Part shown: piece by piece, positions 36,927-44,260 of the stretch
Numbering within the stretch: the stretch's first letter is position 1
How the letters are laid out: each line of letters opens with the position of its first letter
NCBI GenBank assembly: GCA_035505375.1
Contig: DATJQV010000025.1
Location: 1 to 64,000 of the forward strand
Source: a bacterium
Lineage (GTDB): Bacteria; Hydrothermota; Tepidihabitantia; Tepidihabitantales; Tepidihabitantaceae
DNA length: 64,000 nt
Direction of reading: 5' to 3'
The notes under the pieces: generated by a model
What the model saw: only the letters and a program-made list of their open reading frames with translations
Told to the model about the DNA's origin: nothing
Databases searched by the model: none
Translations under genes and position numbers: made by a program

Positions 36927-38003
36927 ATGACAAAGAACAAAGGGCTAAGGACAAAGCAACTGGGACCGGAGTGGAATCCGCCGGGGATTGTCGGCGACAT
37001 CGTTGACCCGCGCATCGTGATGGGGCATGGCGCGGGCGGCAGGAAGATGCACCGGCTGATAAAGAACGTATTCGTGAAGCACTTCGGCAGTCCCGCACTG
37101 AGGAAACTGGCCGATGGGGCGGTCTTGCCCGAGTTGCACGGGAATCTGGCGATGACCACCGACTCGTACGTCGTGCAGCCTTTGTTCTTCCCGGGCGGGG
37201 ACATCGGCAAGCTCGCGGTCTGCGGCACGGTCAACGACCTTGCGGTGATGGGCGCCAAACCTCTCTTTATCTCGCTTGCGTTCGTCATCCGCGAAGGGCT
37301 GGAGGTAGCGAAGCTTGAGGCTATTTGCCGCTCGATCGCGGCGGCGTCCCGGAAGGCGGGCGTTCAAGTCGTGACCGGCGATACTAAGGTCATCGAGCGG
37401 GGAGAAGAAGAGGAGTTGTATGTCAACACGACGGGCATCGGCACACTTCTTCCGCGAGCACAACTGGGACCGGAGTATGTGAAACCGGGCGACAAGATTC
37501 TCATCAACGGTCCGATTGGCGAGCACGAGGCCGCGATTGCGGTCGCGCGCGGGGCCTACCGTTTCAAGGGCAAGGCCGAGAGTGACTGCGCCGCGCTGGA
37601 CAGTCTGGTGTTGCCGTTGCTGGAGAAGCCCGGTGTGAGGCTGATGCGCGACCCGACCCGCGGCGGGCTGGCCACAACCTTGAATGAGTTTGCCGATGCT
37701 ACCGGACTGGGATTCGTCATTGACGAGGCGGCGCTGCCGATAGCGCAACACGTGAAGGGCGTTGCGGAGCTCCTGGGACTGAGTCCGCTGTACATGGCGA
37801 ACGAGGGCAAGGTCGTGGTGGTTGTCGAGCCAAGGTCCGAAGCAAGGACGCTCGCGAAGATGCGAGGGCATCGGCTGGGGAGAGAGACCGCGAGTATCGG
37901 CGAAGTCGTGAAGCAACCCCAGGGCGTGTGGCTCAAGACTCACCTGGGCTCGCTCCGTAAGTTGATCATGCTGGAAGGTGAGCAACTGCCGAGAATCTGC
38001 TAG
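36927..38003 (+). CDS. hypE: Hydrogenase maturation protein HypE
   Basis: Carbamoyl-dehydratase that makes the thiocyanate used for hydrogenase cyanide ligands. The 358-residue protein carries VMGHGAGGRKMHRLIKNVF near residue 30, GNLAMTTDSYVVQPLFFPGG, KLAVCGTVNDLAVMGAKPLF, VTGDTKVIERG and DPTRGGLATTLNEFA. It ends in the mandatory C-terminal cysteine (LPRIC), the residue that carries the carbamoyl/cyano group. The first 18 residues are an extra tail encoded by ACAAAG-type words and precede the usual start region. Cotranscribed with hypD (6-bp gap). Confidence 0.95.
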   Translation: MTKNKGLRTKQLGPEWNPPGIVGDIVDPRIVMGHGAGGRKMHRLIKNVFVKHFGSPALRKLADGAVLPELHGNLAMTTDSYVVQPLFFPGGDIGKLAVCGTVNDLAVMGAKPLFISLAFVIREGLEVAKLEAICRSIAAASRKAGVQVVTGDTKVIERGEEEELYVNTTGIGTLLPRAQLGPEYVKPGDKILINGPIGEHEAAIAVARGAYRFKGKAESDCAALDSLVLPLLEKPGVRLMRDPTRGGLATTLNEFADATGLGFVIDEAALPIAQHVKGVAELLGLSPLYMANEGKVVVVVEPRSEARTLAKMRGHRLGRETASIGEVVKQPQGVWLKTHLGSLRKLIMLEGEQLPRIC

Positions 38004-38105
38004 AGGAATTGACGAGTGACGATTGGCGATTGTCGAATGTACTCTGGCACGAGTCTTTGGTGAGAATCAGGTCGTCTAACTAGAATCGCAAATAAGACGG
38101 ATGCC
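38004..38105. other. Short gap with CGATTG words and a weak promoter
   Basis: TGACGAGTGACGATTGGCGA (38011-38030) is another short-word tract. TAGAAT (38080-38085) may be a -10 box for the M50 gene, with only TTGGTG as a possible -35. Confidence 0.4.
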
Positions 38106-39155
38106 ATGACTGAAGCCGGGTTCACGCTGGACCAATTGAGCCCGTACATGCAGATCGAGGGCATACGGGGAAACCGCATAACCGGGCGTATCTACGACCC
38201 GGTGCCCGAGAATCTCGCCGCACTGAAGGACGTGTTCAAGGCGGCCGGTTTCTACGCCTTCTTCGAGCAAACGACCGAGGGCCACGCGGTGACCTACGGC
38301 TTTCCGCCACCGAAGCGCCGGCGCAGGCTCTGGATCAACGCGCTGCTGTTCGTTCTGACCATCGGCACGACCCTCCTGGTCGGTTCGTTCAACAACGGCG
38401 GGAATCCGTTCAAGCATCCGCTCGACATGCTGCTGCTCGGCTGGCCGTTTTCGCTCAGCATCATCCTCGTGCTGGGCAGCCATGAACTGGCGCACTTCCT
38501 GACTGCTCGTCGCCTCGGTGTGGATGCCACGCCGCCGTACTTCCTGCCGGTCCCCCATCCGATGACGGGGACGATGGGTGCTTTCATACGGATTGAATCA
38601 CCGGTCCCGACGAAGAGCGCGCTGGTGCGGGTCGGAGTCTCAGGGCCGTTGGTCGGGTTCCTTGTCGCGCTGCCGGTCAGTTTCATCGGCCTGCTCCTTT
38701 CCAAGTCGGTTGCCGTCACCGGCTCGCCCGGCATCCAACTTGGCTCCCCGCTTGTCTTCTGGCTAATGTCGGAGTTGCTGCACCCAAAGCTGGGGCCGGG
38801 CAAGGACCTGATGCTGAATCCGGTGGCGTTCGCGGGCTGGCTCGGGCTGTTCGTGACCGCGCTCAACCTGCTGCCAATCGGGCAGCTCGACGGAGGGCAC
38901 GTCGCCTACGCCGTGTTCGGCAGGCGCTGGCAGAAGCTAAGCTGGATAGTCATCGCCGTCCTCGCAGTGCTGGGGATGTTCTGGCTGGGCTGGCCTTTCT
39001 GGGCGTTGCTCGCCATCATACTCGGCCTTAGGCACCCACCGCCGATGGACGACCTTACCCCGCTCAACAAGGCGGACTGGCGCCTGGTCGCAGCCGCCGT
39101 GGTGATCATGGTCCTGACCTTCACGCCCGCGCCCTTCGGGTCGGTGCGGCTGTAG
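38106..39155 (+). CDS. Site-2-protease-like M50 membrane metalloprotease
   Basis: A 349-residue integral membrane zinc protease. Residues 1-60 form a soluble N-terminal domain (TLDQLSPYMQIEGIRGNRIT). After the first helices, VLGSHELAHFLTARRLGVDA contains the zinc motif HELAH (about residue 124), and LLPIGQLDGGHVAYAVFG near residue 260 supplies the third zinc ligand. PPYFLPVPHPMTGTMGAFIR is typical of the group-3/EGY1-like S2P family. About eight membrane helices are expected. Substrate unknown. It stands alone between hypE and lgt. Confidence 0.9.
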   Translation: MTEAGFTLDQLSPYMQIEGIRGNRITGRIYDPVPENLAALKDVFKAAGFYAFFEQTTEGHAVTYGFPPPKRRRRLWINALLFVLTIGTTLLVGSFNNGGNPFKHPLDMLLLGWPFSLSIILVLGSHELAHFLTARRLGVDATPPYFLPVPHPMTGTMGAFIRIESPVPTKSALVRVGVSGPLVGFLVALPVSFIGLLLSKSVAVTGSPGIQLGSPLVFWLMSELLHPKLGPGKDLMLNPVAFAGWLGLFVTALNLLPIGQLDGGHVAYAVFGRRWQKLSWIVIAVLAVLGMFWLGWPFWALLAIILGLRHPPPMDDLTPLNKADWRLVAAAVVIMVLTFTPAPFGSVRL

Positions 39156-39169
39156 GTCCGGACGCGGAC

Positions 39170-39320
39170 TTCACCACAAAGACACCAAGTCACCAAGCTT
39201 GAGGCGAAAAGGACGAATGCGGAGGGATGAAGGATGAATGTCCTGACGCCGACCTTTCATGATTCAGCCTTTCCGGTTTCATCCCTTCCTCTTTGTGTCT
39301 TTGTGTCTTGGTGGTAAGAC
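39170..39320. repeat. Composite inverted phrase repeat between M50 gene and lgt
   Basis: Outer arms CACCACAAAGACACCAAGTC (39173-39192) and TTTGTGTCTTTGTGTCTTGG then TGG (39294-39316) enclose a copy of the GGATGAAGGATGAATGTC / TTTCCGGTTTCATCCC element also present at 14388. The whole could fold as a nested hairpin of about 145 nt. Related CACCAAGACACAAAG words occur at 28691 and 62109. Confidence 0.82.
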
Positions 39321-39340
39321 TCCTGTCCTGGTCCCTTTTC

Positions 39341-39368
39341 TTGACTAGTTTGGCCTTGCGTCTAGGAT
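39341..39368 (+). promoter_or_regulatory. Promoter of lgt (leaderless)
   Basis: TTGACT (39341-39346), 16-bp spacer, TAGGAT (39363-39368); the ATG follows after 6 bp, without a ribosome-binding site. Confidence 0.72.
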
Positions 39369-39374
39369 AGTCCG

Positions 39375-40172
39375 ATGTTCCCCACCATTCTCAGAGTCGG
39401 CAATCTGCATATCTACTCATACGGCGTGATGCTCTTCATCTCGTTCGTGTGCGGCATCGCGGTAGTTGAACACAGGGCGAAGAAGTTCGGCGTTGACTCG
39501 AAGCATGTGACGGACCTCGCGCTTTGGGTGCTGCTTGCGGTCGTGCTCGGCTCCCGGCTCTTCTACGTCGCGTTCCACTGGCAGGAGTTCAACCACGACC
39601 TCATCGGCATCATCGCGTTCTGGCGGGGCGGGCTGGCCGGACTGATGTTCTATGGCGGGTTCCTGGGCGGCATCATCGCGGGTACGCTGTTCGTCTGGCT
39701 CAACAAGCTGCCGGTGCGGAAGCTGATGGACGCGGTCACACCGGCGATAGTGCTCGGCGAGGGGTTCACCCGCATCGGCTGCTTCCTGAACGGCTGCTGC
39801 TTTGGTTCCCCGACGTGCGGCCCCTTCGGCGTGGTATTCCCGCCCAACTCGCCGGCCGGCGCGACTTTCATCGGACAGCCGATTCACCCGACCCAGCTCT
39901 ACTCTTCGGCGGCTGGATTCGTCCTGTTCCTGTTCGCGCTCTGGCTGGAGAAGAGGAACTTGAAGCCGGGCGTGCTGGCCGCAATCCTGCTAATCATCTA
40001 CTCGATCTTTCGGTTCGGGATTGACTTCCTGCGTTACTACGAGAACACCACGAACCTCTGGGGCAACCAGATCGTCGCGCTCTGCCTGACCGTGGTCGGG
40101 GTTGCGCTGCTAATCCTGTTCCTGCGCTGGCCAGGCAAGGGCGCGAGCACAAGCAGCGGCACGCGACGCTGA
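39375..40172 (+). CDS. lgt: Prolipoprotein diacylglyceryl transferase
   Basis: Inner-membrane enzyme that transfers diacylglycerol to the lipobox cysteine of prolipoproteins, the first step of lipoprotein maturation. The 265-residue protein has about seven helices. Family motifs: SYGVMLFISFVCGIAVVEHR at the start, GGLAGLMFYGGFLGGIIAGT, the Lgt signature LGEGFTRIGCFLNGCCFGSP (about 130-149) and the C-terminal FRFGIDFLRYYE. It serves the several lipoproteins in this window (adaptor, caspase-like protein, paralogous pair at 51-52.7 kb). Confidence 0.96.
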   Translation: MFPTILRVGNLHIYSYGVMLFISFVCGIAVVEHRAKKFGVDSKHVTDLALWVLLAVVLGSRLFYVAFHWQEFNHDLIGIIAFWRGGLAGLMFYGGFLGGIIAGTLFVWLNKLPVRKLMDAVTPAIVLGEGFTRIGCFLNGCCFGSPTCGPFGVVFPPNSPAGATFIGQPIHPTQLYSSAAGFVLFLFALWLEKRNLKPGVLAAILLIIYSIFRFGIDFLRYYENTTNLWGNQIVALCLTVVGVALLILFLRWPGKGASTSSGTRR

Positions 40173-40194
40173 GTTTGGGCTTGAGCTTCCTTGC

Positions 40195-40935
40195 TTGAGC
40201 TTGGGCTTCCCAGGTAGCGTTCGCTTCCTTCTTAAGTCACTCGCCGACTTTGTCTACCCGCCGATATGCTATGGCTGCGACACCGAGATAGATGAGGGGC
40301 TGGTCTGTGAGGGATGCCGGTTGGCGCTCTTCACGCATGAACTTGCGGTCTGTCCGAAGTGCGGCCGGCCTTGCACCCGGACGGCGGAGACCTGCGGCCA
40401 GTGTCGGACAGCGTTCAGCCTCAGCCGCGTGCGGGCGCTGGGGCTGTATGTCCCGCCCTTCGACAAGCTGGTTCAGGCCTTCAAGTACTCGGGCAAGACC
40501 AAGGTCGGGGAGTTGCTAGGTCTCGCGCTCTCAGCCCTGGTTCAGCAGGACGAGGTGCTCTCAGCCGCGGACGCGGTCTGCCCCGTGCCGCTCCATCCGG
40601 CGCGGCTGCGCGAGCGCGGATTCAACCAGTCTTTGTTGCTGGCCGCGGCCATCTCGATTAGCACGAGCATTCCACTGGCTGAGTACATAACCCGCATCAA
40701 GAACACGTCTACTCAGACCGCGAAGCCAAAACCCGAGGACCGGATGAAGAACCTCGCCGGCGCGTTCCGACTCAGGTCTGATGCGCGCGTCGGCGGCAAG
40801 ACGGTTCTGCTCGTGGATGATGTGATGACGACCGGCGCGACGCTGGACCAGGCGGCACAGCCGCTGCTCAGAGGCGGCGCCGCTAGCGTGCTCGGGGTGG
40901 TGGTGGCGGCTGCCCACGCTGGCGCAGGGACATGA
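40195..40935 (+). CDS. ComF-family phosphoribosyltransferase-like protein
   Basis: A 246-residue cytoplasmic protein. An N-terminal double zinc ribbon (YPPICYGCDTEIDEGLVCEG, CPKCGRPC, CGQCRTAF) precedes the GNTX/ComF phosphoribosyltransferase fold. Characteristic segments are AFKYSGKTKVGELLG, VCPVPLHPARLRERGFNQSL and the PRPP loop VLLVDDVMTTGATLDQAAQP. ComF proteins act in DNA uptake during natural transformation, though homologues are widespread without it. The start is uncertain: TTG at 40195 or 40201, both within CTTGAGCTTGGGCTTCC words, with no ribosome-binding site. The gene converges on the M23 peptidase gene. Confidence 0.88.
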   Translation: MSLGFPGSVRFLLKSLADFVYPPICYGCDTEIDEGLVCEGCRLALFTHELAVCPKCGRPCTRTAETCGQCRTAFSLSRVRALGLYVPPFDKLVQAFKYSGKTKVGELLGLALSALVQQDEVLSAADAVCPVPLHPARLRERGFNQSLLLAAAISISTSIPLAEYITRIKNTSTQTAKPKPEDRMKNLAGAFRLRSDARVGGKTVLLVDDVMTTGATLDQAAQPLLRGGAASVLGVVVAAAHAGAGT

Positions 40936-40946
40936 CCGAATTGTCC

Positions 40947-42296
40947 TCAATTCGGATCGTGTCCCGAGCCCAACCGGACCATGGTTCGGGCTAATGAATC
41001 CCGCGTCCGCAGGAACTGCGACATGAATGCAGCGTTAACCGGGTCGCGGCGCGGCGGGTTGAGCTTCAGCGGGTTGGTTGGCGTGCCATGAATGCGGACT
41101 TCGTAGTGCAGATGCGGACCGGTCGCCAATCCGGTCTGGCCGACATACCCGACAACCTGCCCCTGCCGGACCGTTGCGCCGGACCTGATTCCTTTGCCGA
41201 ATCCGCTGAGATGTCCGTAGCGGGTCTCGTACCCCTCGGCGTGGCCTAGCACAACCAACCGTCCGTAGCCGCCGGCCCATCCGGCAGAGACTACGTGGCC
41301 GTCGGCCACCGCCTCAACCGGCGCGCCCGCGGGCGCACCGTAGTCGACGCCGTAGTGCTCGCGGACTATCCGCAGAATCGGGTGATACCTTCGGCCGAAG
41401 AAGGAGGTGACGCGCGAGAAACGGAGCGGCGACTTCTGGAAGGTCTTGCGCAGGTTCTGGCCGTCGGCGTTGTAGTAGTCGGTTATCCCTTCCGGATCGG
41501 TGAAGCGATACCCCGAGAAAGAGCCGACCTGGCCCCAGTAGCTCGCCGCCAGTATGTCGCCGTAGCCGACGCAGACCGAGTCGCAGTACTTCCGCTGGAA
41601 GAGAATCGCGAAGCTGTCGTTCTTCTGGACCTCGGAGAAGAAATCGACTTCCCAGCCGAAGATGTCGGTGTAGTCCATTATGAGTTGCGGTGACTCGCCC
41701 AGCGCCATCATCGTCTCATACAGTGAGCTGGTGATGGTCCCTTTGACGAATGCCGTCGTCTGGGTGATGTGCCGGAACAGCATCGACACGCGGGCACCGG
41801 CCGAGTCGAGGTCAATGCGATAGACGTGCTCGACGTCCTGCCGGTAGAGCAGGCGGCGCGGCGCGGACTGGGCCCCACGCCGTCTCAGCACGAACAGACT
41901 GTCACCGGGCCGCATTGCCCGGAAGTTGAAGCCCGCGGCATTGAGGGCCGGAACAACGCGGCCGACATCCTCAGGCGCGAGGCCGGCGCGGGCGAGGACT
42001 TTCGCCATGATTTCGCTTGGCTTCACCGAGTACGCGGATGTGTCGTATGGTATGGGGGCTGCCTGAGCTTGCGTCTGCACCTTGACTTGGTCTTTGAGTC
42101 CTGCCACGTGTGCCCGGTGAGCGAGGGACACGAACACAGCCAGAAGAACCAGGGCGAGGACGAAGGCGAGCGTTATTCCGACCGCGACCCAGCGGCCGTA
42201 GCGGGGTGACTCTTTAGGTTTGGGCGGAGCCGACCGCCCGGGGAAGGGCGGCAAAGGTCCGGGTTGACGTTGGGGGGTATCCGGGTTCTCGGGCAC
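40947..42296 (-). CDS. M23 (LytM) zinc metallopeptidase
   Basis: Membrane-anchored murein hydrolase or its regulator, 449 residues. A proline-rich cytoplasmic tail, then one TM helix (about 38-60), then an OapA/Csd3-like region (AGFNFRAMRPGDSLFVLRRR) and the C-terminal peptidase M23 domain. Catalytic motifs are HYGVDYGAPAGAPVEAVADG (HxxxD), LVVLGHAEGYETRYGHLSGF and GPHLHYEVRIHGTPTNPLK (HxH). All zinc ligands are present, so it is likely active on peptidoglycan. The GTG start lies 7 bp after a TATCAT box on the minus strand (42309-42304), with TTGCGC as a weak -35. Confidence 0.92.
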   Translation of the reverse strand: MPENPDTPQRQPGPLPPFPGRSAPPKPKESPRYGRWVAVGITLAFVLALVLLAVFVSLAHRAHVAGLKDQVKVQTQAQAAPIPYDTSAYSVKPSEIMAKVLARAGLAPEDVGRVVPALNAAGFNFRAMRPGDSLFVLRRRGAQSAPRRLLYRQDVEHVYRIDLDSAGARVSMLFRHITQTTAFVKGTITSSLYETMMALGESPQLIMDYTDIFGWEVDFFSEVQKNDSFAILFQRKYCDSVCVGYGDILAASYWGQVGSFSGYRFTDPEGITDYYNADGQNLRKTFQKSPLRFSRVTSFFGRRYHPILRIVREHYGVDYGAPAGAPVEAVADGHVVSAGWAGGYGRLVVLGHAEGYETRYGHLSGFGKGIRSGATVRQGQVVGYVGQTGLATGPHLHYEVRIHGTPTNPLKLNPPRRDPVNAAFMSQFLRTRDSLARTMVRLGSGHDPN

Positions 42297-42642
42297 GGAC
42301 TAGATGATACCCGCACCCCGCGTCCCGCGCAACAGCGCGCGAACTTACCGGAAACCGACATGGACACCACGAACCAGGTGCATGAAACGCATCTTCGAGT
42401 TCTATCTCGGCCCGCTTCGTGGTCTGCGTGTCTTCGTGAGTGCATGGTGTGTCTCATCGTATCCTCCCTGTTGTCGGGAGGTCCCTCCAGCAAGACGAGA
42501 CTCTATCTGTGTCCATCCGTGTTTATCCGTGGCTACTCTCTTCGTGGCTGGATTCCGGCTCCGTCTCTTGGCGTCCTTGGCGGCTTATCTGCGACCATTC
42601 GGGGGTTTGAACCGAACCGCGGCGCGCGTCGGGGCTCTCCTC
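42297..42642. other. Gap between M23 gene and array no. 4
   Basis: About 345 bp. Holds the M23 promoter region and a phrase tract, TCTGTGTCCATCCGTG then TTTATCCGTGGC (42507-42535), of the kind seen elsewhere. No gene supported. Confidence 0.4.
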
Positions 42643-42918
42643 GTAGCTCTCCAAGGAACTCCGCTCGTTGGTTAGAGGGTTACCCGCAGAGTAATCCGGG
42701 AAGGAACTCTGACGGGAAAGCCGACTGTAACTCGGCAAGGAACCCGGGATTGAACCCGACCTGTTACCCGGCAATGAACCGGACGAGGAACTCTACTCGT
42801 TGCCCGCGAAGTAGCGGTAGACGTAGCTGTGGAAGTTGCCGGTGAAGTAACCCGCGTCGTTCCTCGGGAAGTTGCTCCGGTCGTTACCTCGGAAGCTATG
42901 TGCGGAGCTACGGGGGGA
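42643..42918. repeat. 12-bp periodic degenerate array no. 4 (23 units)
   Basis: 276 bp in 23 uninterrupted 12-bp units; consensus about GTTACCCGGGAA. Units include GTAATCCGGGAA (42691), GTTACCCGGCAA (42763), GTTCCTCGGGAA (42859) and GTTACCTCGGAA (42883). Two unit types, ending in -GAA or in -GAC/-GTC, tend to alternate. GGGTTAGGGTATTGGG-type words follow it (about 42947-42965) as they border array no. 1. Confidence 0.87.
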
Positions 42919-43553
42919 GCATAGGAGGGGTTGGGAAGGGAATAGGGGTTAGGGTATTGGGAATAGGGAAGTTAGGACAGGAATTCGCGGTTGGAGGAGT
43001 GTGTACTATATTACACAAACAGGATCTGGATTGAGCGATGAAAATGCTGCTCTCCACCCGTGGCTGAAGGACTCGCGGCGAACTCAGACTTCCCCGCATC
43101 CGAGCCCGGCTGACGCAAGGCGCGTGCCGGCCCGCCAGTTCGCCGACTTGGCCCTCGGCGGCCTCGACCGCCGGCTCAGACGCGCTTAGCCGGCTTCGGT
43201 TCGGCAATTCTGCATTCTGGTTTCTGATCTCTGATTTCTGGATTATCTGAAGTCCGCCGCGCTGTGTTCTCGCGCGGAGCCGTCCGTTTCCGACTACTGC
43301 AAGCTGCCAACTGAGAACTGGTTACTCGCGTCAGTGTACCGCCGGCCTCGACCGCCAACAGCACCTCGTCCGGCGCTCGCACCAAGCTCTGCAACGGCAC
43401 CAGCTTCGAGTGCCGCAACAGCGATCGCTCCAGTTCCTGCAGCAGGTCAAACAACAGCCGCCGTCCCCGCCCGCGTACCGACACCCGCTCTGGGCCTGAG
43501 CCAAGCCAGCAACCGTCTCAGCCCTCATACAGCCGTTCCTGAACTTTTGTCGC
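42919..43553. other. Gap before the CRISPR-cas operon
   Basis: About 630 bp. Contains the near-palindrome GTGTACTATATTACAC (43001-43016), and TCTGATTTCTGG-type words (43207-43244, reverse of the CAGAAACCAGAA family). On the minus strand at about 43484-43330 there is a short helix-like frame (LLFDLLQELERSLLRHSKLV) that could be a gene remnant but has no family match I recognise. No intact gene supported. Confidence 0.45.
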
Positions 43554-43581
43554 TTGACATCTCAGGCTTTTGGGGCATATT
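43554..43581 (+). promoter_or_regulatory. Promoter of the cas operon
   Basis: TTGACA (43554-43559), then CATATT (43576-43581) at 16 bp or TATTTC at 18 bp. A GGGAGG ribosome-binding site lies 6 bp before cas6, so this operon has a normal leader. Confidence 0.65.
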
Positions 43582-43606
43582 TCATGTCACTCCCGGGAGG
43601 TAAAAG

Positions 43607-44260
43607 ATGCCGACCATAGACATCGGATTCAGACTGACTGGCAGAGAAATACCTGCCGACCACAGCTATGCGCTCTATGGCGCTGTGTCGCGCCACGTCC
43701 CTTGGACTCATGACTCGGCCCAAGAGACCTTGGGCATACACCCAATCAACGGCCTTCTTGCTGGCAACCGCCTGCTACATCTGACCCCGTCAAGCCGACT
43801 GACCTTCCGACTCGACTCCGACCATGTCCGCGAACTCCTACCTCTCGCCGGCGAGGAACTCGACCTGGACGGCTATAAGCTCCGTGTCGGTGTGCCGACC
43901 ACGTACTTGCTCAAGCCGGCGGCGACTCTTCGCAGCCGACTCGTCACGTTCAAGCACCGCATGGACCCCGAGTCGTTCCTCGCCAAGGCGCAGGAGGAGT
44001 TCTCCAGACTCGGAATCATGGGAACGCCCGGCCTCATCCGTCGCAGTGGGACCAAGTCACTTGAAGGCCGCAAGGAGATGACTGCTGACCGTTCGCCTTC
44101 CATCCGTCGCACTCTCCGCATCCACGACAAGGAAGTCGTGGGCTTCGCGATGGAAGTCTCGGGCCTCTCTGCCGACGATTCCCTCCGACTGCAAGAGCAT
44201 GGCCTCGGCGGTCGCCGCCGCTTCGGCTGCGGCATCTTCGTGCCGACGCGGCACGCCTGA
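43607..44260 (+). CDS. cas6: CRISPR endoribonuclease Cas6 (Cmx6-like)
   Basis: Pre-crRNA processing nuclease, 217 residues. It begins MPTIDIGFRLTGREIPADHS, has an N-terminal ferredoxin-like domain (ALYGAVSRHVP is a candidate catalytic-histidine region) and ends with the glycine-rich loop GLGGRRRFGCGIFVP near the C-terminus, typical of Cas6. It resembles the Cas6 of the MYXAN/DevTRS subtype. The repeat hairpin GCC-GAAA-GGC followed by an 8-nt TTGAGCAC tag fits Cas6 cleavage at the stem base. The stop overlaps the cas3 start (TGATG). Confidence 0.88.
   Translation: MPTIDIGFRLTGREIPADHSYALYGAVSRHVPWTHDSAQETLGIHPINGLLAGNRLLHLTPSSRLTFRLDSDHVRELLPLAGEELDLDGYKLRVGVPTTYLLKPAATLRSRLVTFKHRMDPESFLAKAQEEFSRLGIMGTPGLIRRSGTKSLEGRKEMTADRSPSIRRTLRIHDKEVVGFAMEVSGLSADDSLRLQEHGLGGRRRFGCGIFVPTRHA

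Noticed and set aside
43330-43484. Short helical minus-strand frame before cas6
   Set aside because: No family match, no ribosome-binding site, and its C-terminus runs into word repeats; recorded only as a possible remnant.
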